A stretch of DNA of 64,000 nucleotides, taken from assembly GCF_009758015.1 (NCBI RefSeq), contig NZ_WSEL01000003.1, forward strand, positions 1,798,001 through 1,862,000. Direction: 5' to 3'. Under the pieces are notes generated by a model, which was not told the DNA's origin, ran no database searches, and saw only the letters and a program-made list of their open reading frames with translations. The translations under genes were made by a program, and so were the position numbers. Source of the DNA: Ramlibacter pinisoli. Its GTDB lineage: Bacteria; Pseudomonadota; Gammaproteobacteria; Burkholderiales; Burkholderiaceae_C. Positions 16,536-25,602 of this stretch are shown piece after piece (the stretch's first letter is position 1; each line of letters opens with the position of its first letter).

Positions 16536-17881
16536 GCGTGCGCGCCCGCTTCACTGCCACGTCGTCGGTGCGGGCGCTGGTGGCGCTCGCGCTTTCCCTG
16601 GGGACCAGCGCACACGCCCTGGGGTTGATGGAAGCCTATGAGGCCGCCGTCGTCAACGATCCCGTGTACCGCGCGGCACGACACGAGTACGAAGCCTCGC
16701 AGCAGTACCGCGCCCTGGGCCGCTCGAACCTTCTGCCACAGGTCTCGGCCAGCTACACGCGCCTGCGCAATCACGCGGACATCGAGACCGCCACCATCGC
16801 AGGCCCCGTCACGACCAAGCCCAGCTACACCAGCATCGCAGGCCAGTTGCAGGTGAGGCAGCCCGTCTTCTACCCGGAAGGCCGGGCCAAGGACCGCCAG
16901 GGTGCGGCGCAATCGCAGGCCGGTGAAGCCGTGTTCGCGCAGCGGTCGCAGGAAATCATCGTCCGCGTGGTGGCTGCCTTTGTCGAAGCGCACCACGCCG
17001 ACGACCAGCTGCGCCAGGTGCGCGCACAGCGCGAGGCCTATTTCGAAGCACGCGCGTCGGCCCAGCGCCTGCGCGAGCGCGGCGAAGGCACGGTGACGGA
17101 AGTCCTGGAGGCGCAGGCTCGCCTGGACGGCGCGGAAGCCCAGCTCATCGAAGCGACCGACCTGCTGGCGCAGGCGCGGCAGGAGCTGGCAGCCATCATC
17201 GGGCGTCCGGCGGAGCAGCTCGACCCGCTGGTGCGCGACTTCCGCCCGCGGCCGATGCAGCCTGCCTCGTTCAATGAATGGCGGGAACTGGCGATCGTCA
17301 ACAGCCCGGAGCTGCAGACCCAGCGACGGATCGTTGACATCGCGGTCGAAGAAGTCAACAAGGCCAGGGCTGGCTACCTGCCGCGGATGGACCTGCTGGC
17401 GACGGCTTACCGGAACCAATCGGACACCACGAACACGATCAACCAACTCGCCAACGTCGTCAACATCGGCGTGCAGCTCACGGTTCCGATCTATTCCGGC
17501 GGCGCCATCGACGCCAGCACGGCGCAGGCGGTGGCCAACCACGCCAAGGCACAGGCCGACCTGGACGCCAAGGTGACGCAAGTCGAAGTGGAACTGCGTA
17601 AGCAATACAACCTGAACCTGAGCAGCCTGGCCCGGATCGATGCGGCCGCCAGTGCGCAGCGATCGGCCGCGTCGGCGGTGGAAGCCACCATCCGCAGCGT
17701 GCGCGGCGGGCAACGTACCAGCCTGGACGTGCTCAATGCGCAGCGCCTGTTGTTCGAGACCGAGCGCGATCTCGCGCTGGCGCGCTACAGCTACTTGCTG
17801 GCCCACACGCGGCTGCGGCATGCGGCGGGGTTGCTGGGGGCGGACGACCTGGGAGATGTGGCCTCGTACTTCAAGCCGTAG
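16532..17881 (+). CDS. TolC-family outer-membrane channel of the type I system
   Basis: 449 residues; GTG start overlapping the adaptor stop (GTGA). An N-terminal signal peptide ending SAHALG precedes two TolC-type repeats rich in long amphipathic helices (for example AQRLRERGEGTVTEVLEAQA and RTSLDVLNAQRLLFE). It completes the secretion conduit for the RTX peroxidase. The next gene converges on it with a gap of only 21 bases, and no clear terminator is visible. Confidence 0.93.
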   Translation: MSVRARFTATSSVRALVALALSLGTSAHALGLMEAYEAAVVNDPVYRAARHEYEASQQYRALGRSNLLPQVSASYTRLRNHADIETATIAGPVTTKPSYTSIAGQLQVRQPVFYPEGRAKDRQGAAQSQAGEAVFAQRSQEIIVRVVAAFVEAHHADDQLRQVRAQREAYFEARASAQRLRERGEGTVTEVLEAQARLDGAEAQLIEATDLLAQARQELAAIIGRPAEQLDPLVRDFRPRPMQPASFNEWRELAIVNSPELQTQRRIVDIAVEEVNKARAGYLPRMDLLATAYRNQSDTTNTINQLANVVNIGVQLTVPIYSGGAIDASTAQAVANHAKAQADLDAKVTQVEVELRKQYNLNLSSLARIDAAASAQRSAASAVEATIRSVRGGQRTSLDVLNAQRLLFETERDLALARYSYLLAHTRLRHAAGLLGADDLGDVASYFKP

Positions 17882-17902
17882 CTGGCAAGTTCGCAGTGCC
17901 GC

Positions 17903-19156
17903 TTAGCTCGAGAACGACTTCGCCCGGGCTTCGCCGACCAGGGATTCCAACTCCGACTCGAAAGTCTTGAGCACAGCATCTCGATCGAGTTCACGCTCGG
18001 CGAATGCCCGCCCATTGGCGCCCATGACAGCGCGAGTGCTCGGGTCGCCCGCGAGTTGCAGGACAGCACCAGCAAAGGCTTGCGCGTCTTCCGGCGCAAC
18101 AACCAGCCCGCACTTGGCGCGCCGCTCCACCACGTCTGCCAGCTCGGTCTCTGCAGCGGCCGTCACCACCACTGGCCGCGCACTGGCGACCATGCCCCCG
18201 AGCTTGGAGGGCATGACAAGATCGGCCGCATCCGCACGCTGAGGGAGCAGATGCAGGTCGGCCAGCGCCAACAAGTCACTGAGACGGCGCAAGGGTTGCA
18301 GCGGCAGAAAGCGCACGTTGGGCAGGCCTTCACAGCGCTGAACGAGATCGGGCTTGCCCGTGCCGTCGCCGCAAAACACGAAGGTGATGCTGGCGTTGTT
18401 GCGCAGAATCCGTGCGACATCTGACAGGATCTCGAGTCCCTGCTTGTTACCCATGTTCCCGGAGTAGAGGGCAACGACGGTATCTGCCGCGATACCAAGC
18501 TCCTCGCGATAGCTGCTGGACTTCTGCGGCTGGATCAGCGAGATGTCGACCCAATTGGGGAAAAAGACGAGCCGATCCGACGCCAAGCCCTTGCTCGCCG
18601 CAAGATCCATCATGCGACCTGAGATAGTGGACACGCGGTCGAAGCGGCGCATCAACCAACGCTCCATCACGAGAGCCATCCTCTTGAGACGACCGCCCTT
18701 CAGCAAACCCATGCTGAAGGCGGCATCGACCTCAAAGTCCTGCACGTGCAGCCATGACTTGCCGCCGGCAAGAGCCGCCAGCAAGGCTGTTGCCGGAGCG
18801 CACGCGAGTGCGGGCTCTGCGACCCACACCACGTGTGGGCGCCAGATCCACTGGCGTGCCATCACCGGCAGGCTGGTCAGGGCGAAGCTCAGGAGATGGA
18901 CGATTCGCTTCAGGCCGCCTGCACGCTGCGGCACCCACAACGGGCAACGCCATATCTGCAGGGCGGCGCCAGATTCAGTGCGCCAACGCCAACCGCTGTA
19001 CGTCTGGCGTACCTTCCACTCCGGGTAATACGGAGGCGCAGTGACGACGCGAACGTTGTGGCCCTGTGCCGCAAGCCAAGCGGCCATTTCCCCGGTGTAC
19101 TTGCCAATGCCGGTGAGTTCAGGCGCGAAATTGATACCGTGAATGAGGATGCGCAC
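17903..19156 (-). CDS. WcaI-like family 4 glycosyltransferase
   Basis: 417-residue GT-B enzyme resembling colanic-acid transferase WcaI: N-terminal HGINFAPELTGIGKYTGEM, long donor-binding half with VALYSGNMGNKQGLE and VMPSKLGGMVASARPVV. It would add a sugar to the lipid-linked repeat unit at the cytoplasmic face. GTG start at 19156 follows AGAGAG. It is the last gene of the minus-strand exopolysaccharide export operon, 55 bases after wzc. Confidence 0.88.
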   Translation of the reverse strand: MRILIHGINFAPELTGIGKYTGEMAAWLAAQGHNVRVVTAPPYYPEWKVRQTYSGWRWRTESGAALQIWRCPLWVPQRAGGLKRIVHLLSFALTSLPVMARQWIWRPHVVWVAEPALACAPATALLAALAGGKSWLHVQDFEVDAAFSMGLLKGGRLKRMALVMERWLMRRFDRVSTISGRMMDLAASKGLASDRLVFFPNWVDISLIQPQKSSSYREELGIAADTVVALYSGNMGNKQGLEILSDVARILRNNASITFVFCGDGTGKPDLVQRCEGLPNVRFLPLQPLRRLSDLLALADLHLLPQRADAADLVMPSKLGGMVASARPVVVTAAAETELADVVERRAKCGLVVAPEDAQAFAGAVLQLAGDPSTRAVMGANGRAFAERELDRDAVLKTFESELESLVGEARAKSFSS

Positions 19157-19211
19157 GTTAAGTCGAACTCTCTCTGCGCGCTTCGATCGAAAGGTCTCTG
19201 ACCAGTGCTAA

Positions 19212-21506
19212 TTAGGAAGCGGAATCTCGGTTGTATGCGTACTGCTTGGAGCCGTAGCGATAACCGACATAACTATAGCCGCCATACTTGTAGCCGTATT
19301 TGCCATAGTGCCGCCGCGAGACATCGAGAGCGTTGAACAACACTCCGTTGGCTGCCTTGCCCGAATGGGCGAGCCGGCGCGCGCTCTCATGCAGGTCGCC
19401 GATGGTTGTCAACTCCGCACGTGCAACAAGAAGTAGCGTGCCGGCATGCGCCGCAATTGACAATGTATCGGCCGCAACAAGAACGGGCGCACTATCGATA
19501 ACGACGAGATCGTACTGCGCGGACAATTTCTCGAGCAGGGCAGCAAAAGCCGCGCTTCCAACCAACTCCGCTGGATTTGGTGGAAGCGCGCCCGTAGGCA
19601 GGAAGTCGAACTGCGGAAGAATCCCGTGTCGGATCGCCTGATCACTTGATATCTGACCAGCCATCAATTCCGACAGTCCGCCATCCCGGGGAATCCCAAA
19701 ATATTGATTCAGGTGGCCTTTGCGTAGGTCAGCGTCGATCAACAGTACTCGTTTGCCCGCGCTGGCAAGGACAGCCGAAAAATTGACGGAGACAAAGCTC
19801 TTCCCCACGCCAGGCGTCCCCCCCGTAATGAGCACACGATTGTTGTTTGACTCCAGCATCGCAAATTGCAAGGCTGTGCGCAGGCTGCGAAGTGCCTCCA
19901 CCGCGATGTCCTGCGGTGCAGCGTGCGCCAAGACGTGCAGGCCAGGAGCCTTAGCGGCGGCGAGTCGGGCCATCTGCTGTTGCGCATCGCTCAGTGGCAC
20001 AGTGCTGTACACGCTCAATCCCGTCTCAGCTTCCACCTCCTGCGGGCTGCGCACTCCGCGGAAAAACGAAGCTCGCGCGAGTGCCAATAGGATGCCCCCC
20101 AGCAAGCCGACCAACGCCGCAATGCCGACCGTTAGCGATTTACGAGGCCGGACAGGTTCGATGGGAGCAATAGCGGGATCTATAAGGCGGACGTTTCCGA
20201 TTTTCCCCTCTCGAATCAGCTGCATTTGGAGCGCATTGTTGCGCAACTGCTGATACAGCTCATTGTTCACCTTTACGTCGCGCTCAAGACGCACAGCCTC
20301 CTGCTGGACGGAAGGCAAGCCCTTGACTCGCGAATTTAACGTGGCGATTTCACGACTCCAAGCAGCGATCTGATCATCGAGCGTTTTAACCTGCGGGTGC
20401 TCAGGCGTAAAACGCGCCACGAATTCGCGCCGCTTTTGCTGGGCCTCTAGCAGCTTTCCCTGGAGTTCCACGCTCTGCGTTAAGATTAGCCTGGCTTCTT
20501 CGTCAAGGGACACCGTCCCTTTTTGATTCCGATAGCGGTTGTACGCCTCTTCAGACTGATCTAGCTGTTTTTTAAACTGCGGGAGTTGAACATCGAGAAA
20601 GGACAGCGTCTTTTGCGCTTCGGCCGCTTTCCTTTCTACGTTCTGGCGGACGTACTCTTGCCCTATTGCATTAAGAATGGTCGTTAGCTTCGTCCTGCTT
20701 GTGTCTTGCAGAGTAGCGTCAATCACGCCTGATTGACGCCCCTTCTCGGATAACTTCAGGTTCTGCTGGAGCCTCTCCACGGTTTCCAAACGCGAATGCC
20801 GGATCAGTTCAAACTCTGCGCCGGCTTTTGCCTCCAATTCGGCCACATTCAAGAGAAGATCGCTCTCTGCCAAGCGAACCGCAAGGGGTACTCCAACGGA
20901 TCCTCGTTGAGCCTTCATCCCCTCACCAGACAAGGTGAATTGGCCTTCACCAAGCGCAGTCAGCGTGAAGCGAGTGTTCTCTGAGGCGGCCGGTACGTCA
21001 AACACTTTCACCACAACCCGTTCAGTCCCTGTTACCCACCCCCCAACACCGAAAAATCCTGGCTGCGAAAGGCTATTTGCGTTACGCGCCAACCATTCGC
21101 CGATTACCGGGGGCCGCTTGGGCCTTGCGGTGATGTAAAGCAACGTGCTGTCCACAGCTCGACCAATCACCATGCGTGATCGAATGATTTCCATCTCAGC
21201 GGTTGCCGGTGTCTTGACGTCGAACAGACTGGCGGCCTCCCCGAGAAAACTTTTTGCGGAACTCTGCGAATCTTCGACCTGTATCAGCAGATTAGACTCA
21301 TACACGGGGTTCGCGAACAGAGCGTAGGCGACGCCAATTCCGATTGCGGCGGCCGAGATGGCCGCTATCAACCAGCGGCTGTCTAGGATAATATCCCAAT
21401 ATTCCAGGAGATTGATCTCCTCGGTACTATTCATCGGTTGTGGAACCGGGGAATTCCCAACGAAGCTTTGCTGAAGCGGAAGCGGAAGCGGAAGCGGAGC
21501 ATTCAT
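19212..21506 (-). CDS. wzc: Wzc-like polysaccharide co-polymerase and tyrosine autokinase
   Basis: 764 residues. An N-terminal membrane helix, a large periplasmic domain with coiled coils and a second helix (VGIAALVGLLGGILLAL) form the chain-length domain. The cytoplasmic BY-kinase has Walker A GGTPGVGKS, Walker A' VLLIDADLRKGH and Walker B LVVIDSAPVL, then a tyrosine-rich tail with about ten Tyr in the last 35 residues, the autophosphorylation cluster. Its phosphatase is the adjacent gene. The ATG at 21506 has GAGGG upstream, better than an upstream in-frame start inside wzb. The first residues contain an (LP)4 tract encoded by a hexanucleotide repeat. Confidence 0.93.
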   Translation of the reverse strand: MNAPLPLPLPLQQSFVGNSPVPQPMNSTEEINLLEYWDIILDSRWLIAAISAAAIGIGVAYALFANPVYESNLLIQVEDSQSSAKSFLGEAASLFDVKTPATAEMEIIRSRMVIGRAVDSTLLYITARPKRPPVIGEWLARNANSLSQPGFFGVGGWVTGTERVVVKVFDVPAASENTRFTLTALGEGQFTLSGEGMKAQRGSVGVPLAVRLAESDLLLNVAELEAKAGAEFELIRHSRLETVERLQQNLKLSEKGRQSGVIDATLQDTSRTKLTTILNAIGQEYVRQNVERKAAEAQKTLSFLDVQLPQFKKQLDQSEEAYNRYRNQKGTVSLDEEARLILTQSVELQGKLLEAQQKRREFVARFTPEHPQVKTLDDQIAAWSREIATLNSRVKGLPSVQQEAVRLERDVKVNNELYQQLRNNALQMQLIREGKIGNVRLIDPAIAPIEPVRPRKSLTVGIAALVGLLGGILLALARASFFRGVRSPQEVEAETGLSVYSTVPLSDAQQQMARLAAAKAPGLHVLAHAAPQDIAVEALRSLRTALQFAMLESNNNRVLITGGTPGVGKSFVSVNFSAVLASAGKRVLLIDADLRKGHLNQYFGIPRDGGLSELMAGQISSDQAIRHGILPQFDFLPTGALPPNPAELVGSAAFAALLEKLSAQYDLVVIDSAPVLVAADTLSIAAHAGTLLLVARAELTTIGDLHESARRLAHSGKAANGVLFNALDVSRRHYGKYGYKYGGYSYVGYRYGSKQYAYNRDSAS
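21473..21496. repeat. Hexanucleotide repeat (GAAGCG)x4 in the 5' end of wzc
   Basis: Four exact copies in 24 bases, followed by a partial GAGC. Read on the minus strand it encodes Pro-Leu repeats at residues 4-9 region of Wzc. Because the unit is six bases, copy-number change would alter tail length without a frameshift. Confidence 0.8.
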
Positions 21507-21516
21507 AGACGCGCCC

Positions 21517-21948
21517 TCACAATTTCTGGATTCTTTGGACCCACTCGGCAACGCCGTCTTGGATCAGATTGAGTACTCTGCGAAACTCTGACAAAGGGGC
21601 TCGATATGGGTCCGGGATGTCCTGCTTTATGTATTCGCCGAGCCGAAACGATTTCCCCTGGACTTGGGGATAAAGCGACCCCACGCGTGTGCGTTGCTCC
21701 CCATCCATCACCAGCAAGAGATCAGCCTCGTGGCACATCTGTCGGTTCAACTGGGTGGCACGGTGTCGGGTTATATCGAGGCCCAGCTCATGCATCAGGA
21801 GTACTGCCGAAACATCAGCAGGCATGCCGATCAAGGCGCCAAGGCCGGCGCTTCGGACCTGAATAGATGGCAGACACTTTGCGAGCAGGCCTTCTGCCAT
21901 AGGGCTGCGGCAAATATTGCCCTCGCAAATGACAAGAATGGTCTTCAC
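21517..21948 (-). CDS. wzb: Low-molecular-weight protein tyrosine phosphatase (Wzb)
   Basis: 143 residues with the P-loop CEGNICRSP (C-x5-R-S) at residues 9-17 and the general-acid region DIPDPY near the C-terminus, both intact. It dephosphorylates the tyrosine tail of Wzc, cycling the co-polymerase. Its ATG overlaps the wza stop (ATGA) and wzc starts 10 bases after its stop, the classical wza-wzb-wzc arrangement. Confidence 0.95.
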   Translation of the reverse strand: MKTILVICEGNICRSPMAEGLLAKCLPSIQVRSAGLGALIGMPADVSAVLLMHELGLDITRHRATQLNRQMCHEADLLLVMDGEQRTRVGSLYPQVQGKSFRLGEYIKQDIPDPYRAPLSEFRRVLNLIQDGVAEWVQRIQKL

Positions 21949-23114
21949 GGATTTAGAGTAGTACGCGTCACGGCCGCAGCTTGGGCGGACGGCAGGATAA
22001 GGGAAATGATTCGATTCCAGTTCACCAGCGGCACCGGATCGATGTAGACCACGTCCCGGGACCGAAGCGAAAACGTTTCAGCCAACGCGAGCGCTGTGGG
22101 ATTATTAGCGTTGAGATGGAAGACCGCTGGCGGCTTGCCAACTTCCACATTTCTAATCACATAAATCTGACTGCTGTTGGCTGTATTCAGACTTGGGCCG
22201 CCGGCTTCGCCGAGCGCTTCGTTGAGCGACAATTGGCCATTCCGCATCTGCAACGCCGTCGGACGGGCGATCTCGCCCATCACAAACACCTTGCTGTCGT
22301 CCCGGCTCCGCACGGTCACCAAGTCGCCGCTTTCAAGCAGGATTTGGTTCGGGTTGATGCCGAGTTCCTGCAGTTGCATGAGGTTGATGATGCTCGTCTG
22401 GTTGGCGCGGGTAAGAGTAATAAACGAACGATCTCCCACCGGCGTGATGCCGCCTGCACGATTAATAGCCTCGGGTAGAGTCATCGGTAAGTCGGTGAAC
22501 ACTTGAGAACCGGGTGAGCGCACCTCACCATCCACATAGGCTCTGCGACTTCGATAGGAGTTGATCCGTACACTGACTTGCGGCTCCTTGATGAACCGGG
22601 CCAGGCGCTGTTGAATGAGGTCCTGAGCTTCTATTTCCGTAAGGCCAGCAACTCGCACTCGGCCAATAAAGGGATACGAGACCTGCCCATCAGCCCCCAC
22701 TGTGAATCCAGGCGCAGGACTTATCCCCGTGGGGTCAACTTGCTGGCTGATGACGGCGCCAGCGTTGGGGAGGAGTTCGGGATGGTCATACACGACGATG
22801 TAAAGCACATCGCTGGGCCCGATCGTGTAAGGCCTAGCCGTACCCAGCAACCGACGTACGTCGGCAGATACCTCCCGCGGCCTCGCGGATTGCTGCGCCT
22901 GCACGAGAGCTGGGCTGATAGGGATGATGACGCCCTGTGGCGGGCTGATCACATCGCCGGGGACATATTGGCCAAGCGTGATGCTCGTGCGAGTGCCTGG
23001 ATCCGCATAGTCGAACCCGGGGGCAGTAAAGACCCCACAGCCTGACAAGAACAGTGCACCCCAAAAAGGAAGTGCCGCACGCCAACCGCGCGCGGCATTG
23101 AAGCCCCTAGACAT
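21945..23114 (-). CDS. wza: Wza-like outer-membrane polysaccharide export lipoprotein
   Basis: 389 residues. The N-terminus has a signal with lipobox LSGC, followed by two polysaccharide-export/SLBB-type segments (VLYIVVYDHPELLP; YPFIGRVRVAGLTEIEAQDLI; LPEAINRAGGITPVGDRSFI) as in octameric Wza. The ATG at 23114 places the lipobox at a normal distance; an upstream in-frame start would add 14 residues before it. Translocates polymer across the outer membrane. First of the three coupled export genes; yjbH-like gene lies 135 bases upstream on the same strand. Confidence 0.93.
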   Translation of the reverse strand: MSRGFNAARGWRAALPFWGALFLSGCGVFTAPGFDYADPGTRTSITLGQYVPGDVISPPQGVIIPISPALVQAQQSARPREVSADVRRLLGTARPYTIGPSDVLYIVVYDHPELLPNAGAVISQQVDPTGISPAPGFTVGADGQVSYPFIGRVRVAGLTEIEAQDLIQQRLARFIKEPQVSVRINSYRSRRAYVDGEVRSPGSQVFTDLPMTLPEAINRAGGITPVGDRSFITLTRANQTSIINLMQLQELGINPNQILLESGDLVTVRSRDDSKVFVMGEIARPTALQMRNGQLSLNEALGEAGGPSLNTANSSQIYVIRNVEVGKPPAVFHLNANNPTALALAETFSLRSRDVVYIDPVPLVNWNRIISLILPSAQAAAVTRTTLNP

Positions 23115-23249
23115 CCTCGACGACCTCTGCGTATTTTTGTTACAACCAGCAACCACTCACTTTAGCTTACACCCTCCCACTTACCCGGCTTGCGTCAATG
23201 CCTCTCCTGTTTTCAGGCTACAGGTGCTCATTCAGTTGCGCTCCTGTCG

Positions 23250-25469
23250 TCAACGCGCTGCATCGCGAACGCGGCGCAGGTTGTCTTCGAACCAGGCCAA
23301 TCCCGAACGGTCGGAGTTGAAGTAGTCATTCAGATCCTGCGCTGGTGTACGCACGGCGTGCCCCAATCGAAGAGGATTGCCGGCGCCCTCACGGATGGTG
23401 GTTTCCACCAAGTGCGAGAACCGCGGCGTGCCCCCCACTTGGAGGTACGGCGCCGGTTGCCAGTCGCGGCGCGGCCCGATGGGAAGTGACAACTGCACGC
23501 CCACGAGTTGCGCGGCGCTTTGGCCTGGGAAGGTTGTGCGCTTGTAGAAAACGTCGACAGCAACGTCGGTGAACCACTGCCGCATGGTGAGCTGGAAGCC
23601 GCGGTCGTTGTTCAGGAACTGTCCGACAGTACCTTCGAAGTCGGTCCGGGTTGGCAAGAAGCTGAAGCGATAGCTGCCCAGCACCGGGCCGCCATGCTGG
23701 AAGCTTCCCAACGGACCAAAGCCGCCCTGGGAGTCATTGTTCTGGAAATACCCCGCTTGCCCAGAAACCCGGTGACGGCCATCGCCTGGTTCCCAGCGCA
23801 GCGCACCAACCACGCCGTCGTAAAAGGTGCCAATACGCCCCACGGTTGCTTGCGCGGTCAACGCGCCAGGCATCGCACCAAGCTTCTGGCTTGGCGAGAA
23901 CCAGCGCTCCAGTGGCACACGAGTAACTTGGGTCAGCGTCAGTCGCTCCGTGCCGGCCTTCACGGCGCGGTCAGCAAACACACCGCCCGGTTCGTAGTCG
24001 TTCGAATTGGCCAGCGGGGCATTCAGACCCCACTCGACGCTAGCGCCTGCCCACAAGGGCAATTGCGCCGTCACATTCACACCTACCGAGTAATCGTAGG
24101 CGCCAAGCTCCGTCCCAAAATTGGTTCGCAGGACCGGGCTCACGCTAAGTCGGAGTGTCTTGGAGGCAGGCTTCTGTCGCTCGACGACCCATGCCGCCCC
24201 TTCATACAAGGGCTCAAGCGGTAGGGTGCCTGGTGTACTCAGTTGTCCCGCCGTGCACGTGCTGGTTGCCTGCTCGATCCACTGGCGCAGGCAGTCCGCC
24301 TGGCCGGTGACGGCCACTAGAGGCACTTGACGCTGCGTGAGCACGAGGCGGAAGCCTGCCTTGTGCTCGCTAAAGGAACGGCCGATCACCCCCAGCGCGA
24401 CGCCTAGGGCATCCGCCGAATTCCATTGATAGCTGCCGTTGTTCACACGGATGGCCAGGGTGCCATCGGGCATGCGCCCCACCCAGATGTCCTCCAGGGC
24501 CTTGGCCTGCAAGGCATTGGCCAATGCGCGCAGTTCATCGTCGCTGGCCGCCGTCTGCGTCAGCGCGGGAGTCGGATGAGCGGGGGGAGCCAAGGACACG
24601 GGCGGGGGCAATGCAGGCGCAGCCGTGGATGCTTGCGGAGCGGGCACGGTCCGCGCCTCGTAAGCCGGCAATGGCTGCTCGCCGGGTCGAAGAGGCGGGA
24701 GCGCTGCCGTCTGCGCCCCTGAAAGGCCGGGCGTCTTGTAGAGAGGGATCGACAACGAAGCGGACCACCAACTCCGCTCAGTCAGCGTGTTGTTGTTCAG
24801 GCGGACGTTGGCTCCAGCCGACAGCAGCCACCCGTCCGGCATCCATTGCTTCGGGGCAAAGAGTCGGACGCCCGCCCAGGAGTTGCCGTCTGTGTACTCC
24901 ACATGCCCTCGCACCAGTGGAATCGGCTGCCATGCCAGCGCTGCAAACGGACCATCCAAAGGAGCCTGCGAGCCATTCACGCCGTTTCCGCTGCGCTTAG
25001 CTCCACCCGCACTCGCCTCGAACGGGCCTTCATTGAACGTCAAGACGCCGTAGTACGTCCTGAAGTAGGTTACAGAGCCTCCCACATCCGTCGCACCGAG
25101 CGCGACACGCCAGCGGTTGGCCACATCCAGCCCGATGCCGGCCTTTGCTGACGCCGACAGGTCACGCGCACCGCAGCCTGACGTGAAGCAGTTGTCGTGG
25201 ATCGTGTTCGTGGCCAAACGGCCTGCAAACTCCAGATTCGGCAGCAGGCCGAACCCTAGGACTGCGTTGTGTCCGTCGGGGCGGCGCACGTTGCCCGGTA
25301 GCTGGTTTTCATACCCTACCTCCATACGGCCCCATCCGAGCAGGTGGGCGTTAGGGGTGATGCCGAGCCCCGTGAAACCTGCCGATGTCAAAGTGGTGTC
25401 GATCGCCCAAGCCGGCAGCGTCGTCATGCCGATCGCCAAGGCAAGGGTGGTGGGTTTGGGTGCGCGCAT
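23250..25469 (-). CDS. YjbH-family outer-membrane exopolysaccharide protein
   Basis: 739 residues with signal peptide ending PAWAID. The first part (TSAGFTGLGITPNAHLLGWGRMEVGYENQLPG) is the typical start of the YjbH/DUF940 family of predicted outer-membrane beta-barrels linked to exopolysaccharide secretion. The middle contains a Pro/Ala-rich linker (about residues 255-310) and the second half has many alternating barrel-like strands. It precedes wza on the same strand. No yjbE, yjbF or yjbG homologues are visible, so this copy acts without the usual operon partners. Confidence 0.82.
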   Translation of the reverse strand: MRAPKPTTLALAIGMTTLPAWAIDTTLTSAGFTGLGITPNAHLLGWGRMEVGYENQLPGNVRRPDGHNAVLGFGLLPNLEFAGRLATNTIHDNCFTSGCGARDLSASAKAGIGLDVANRWRVALGATDVGGSVTYFRTYYGVLTFNEGPFEASAGGAKRSGNGVNGSQAPLDGPFAALAWQPIPLVRGHVEYTDGNSWAGVRLFAPKQWMPDGWLLSAGANVRLNNNTLTERSWWSASLSIPLYKTPGLSGAQTAALPPLRPGEQPLPAYEARTVPAPQASTAAPALPPPVSLAPPAHPTPALTQTAASDDELRALANALQAKALEDIWVGRMPDGTLAIRVNNGSYQWNSADALGVALGVIGRSFSEHKAGFRLVLTQRQVPLVAVTGQADCLRQWIEQATSTCTAGQLSTPGTLPLEPLYEGAAWVVERQKPASKTLRLSVSPVLRTNFGTELGAYDYSVGVNVTAQLPLWAGASVEWGLNAPLANSNDYEPGGVFADRAVKAGTERLTLTQVTRVPLERWFSPSQKLGAMPGALTAQATVGRIGTFYDGVVGALRWEPGDGRHRVSGQAGYFQNNDSQGGFGPLGSFQHGGPVLGSYRFSFLPTRTDFEGTVGQFLNNDRGFQLTMRQWFTDVAVDVFYKRTTFPGQSAAQLVGVQLSLPIGPRRDWQPAPYLQVGGTPRFSHLVETTIREGAGNPLRLGHAVRTPAQDLNDYFNSDRSGLAWFEDNLRRVRDAAR

Positions 25470-25536
25470 GGGAGGCGGGGATGTTACCGGGCAAACACAA
25501 CAGTACGAAAAATGCGCGCTTGGGCCCTCTGGCCTA

Positions 25537-25565
25537 TTTACGATTCGAAACGGCTCCTGTACTCT
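25537..25565 (+). promoter_or_regulatory. Weak sigma-70-like promoter for the small lipoprotein
   Basis: TTTACG and TACTCT separated by 17 bases, ending 37 bases before the lipoprotein ATG in the short divergent gap with the yjbH-like gene. The match to TTGACA/TATAAT is partial. Confidence 0.3.
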
Positions 25566-25602
25566 AGCCCATCAACGTAACCACTCAGACGGGGAAAGAG
25601 GC

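Noticed and set aside
16481..17821. 446-residue open frame antisense to the TolC-family gene
   Set aside because: Codon-bias shadow; no signal peptide, domain or ribosome site.
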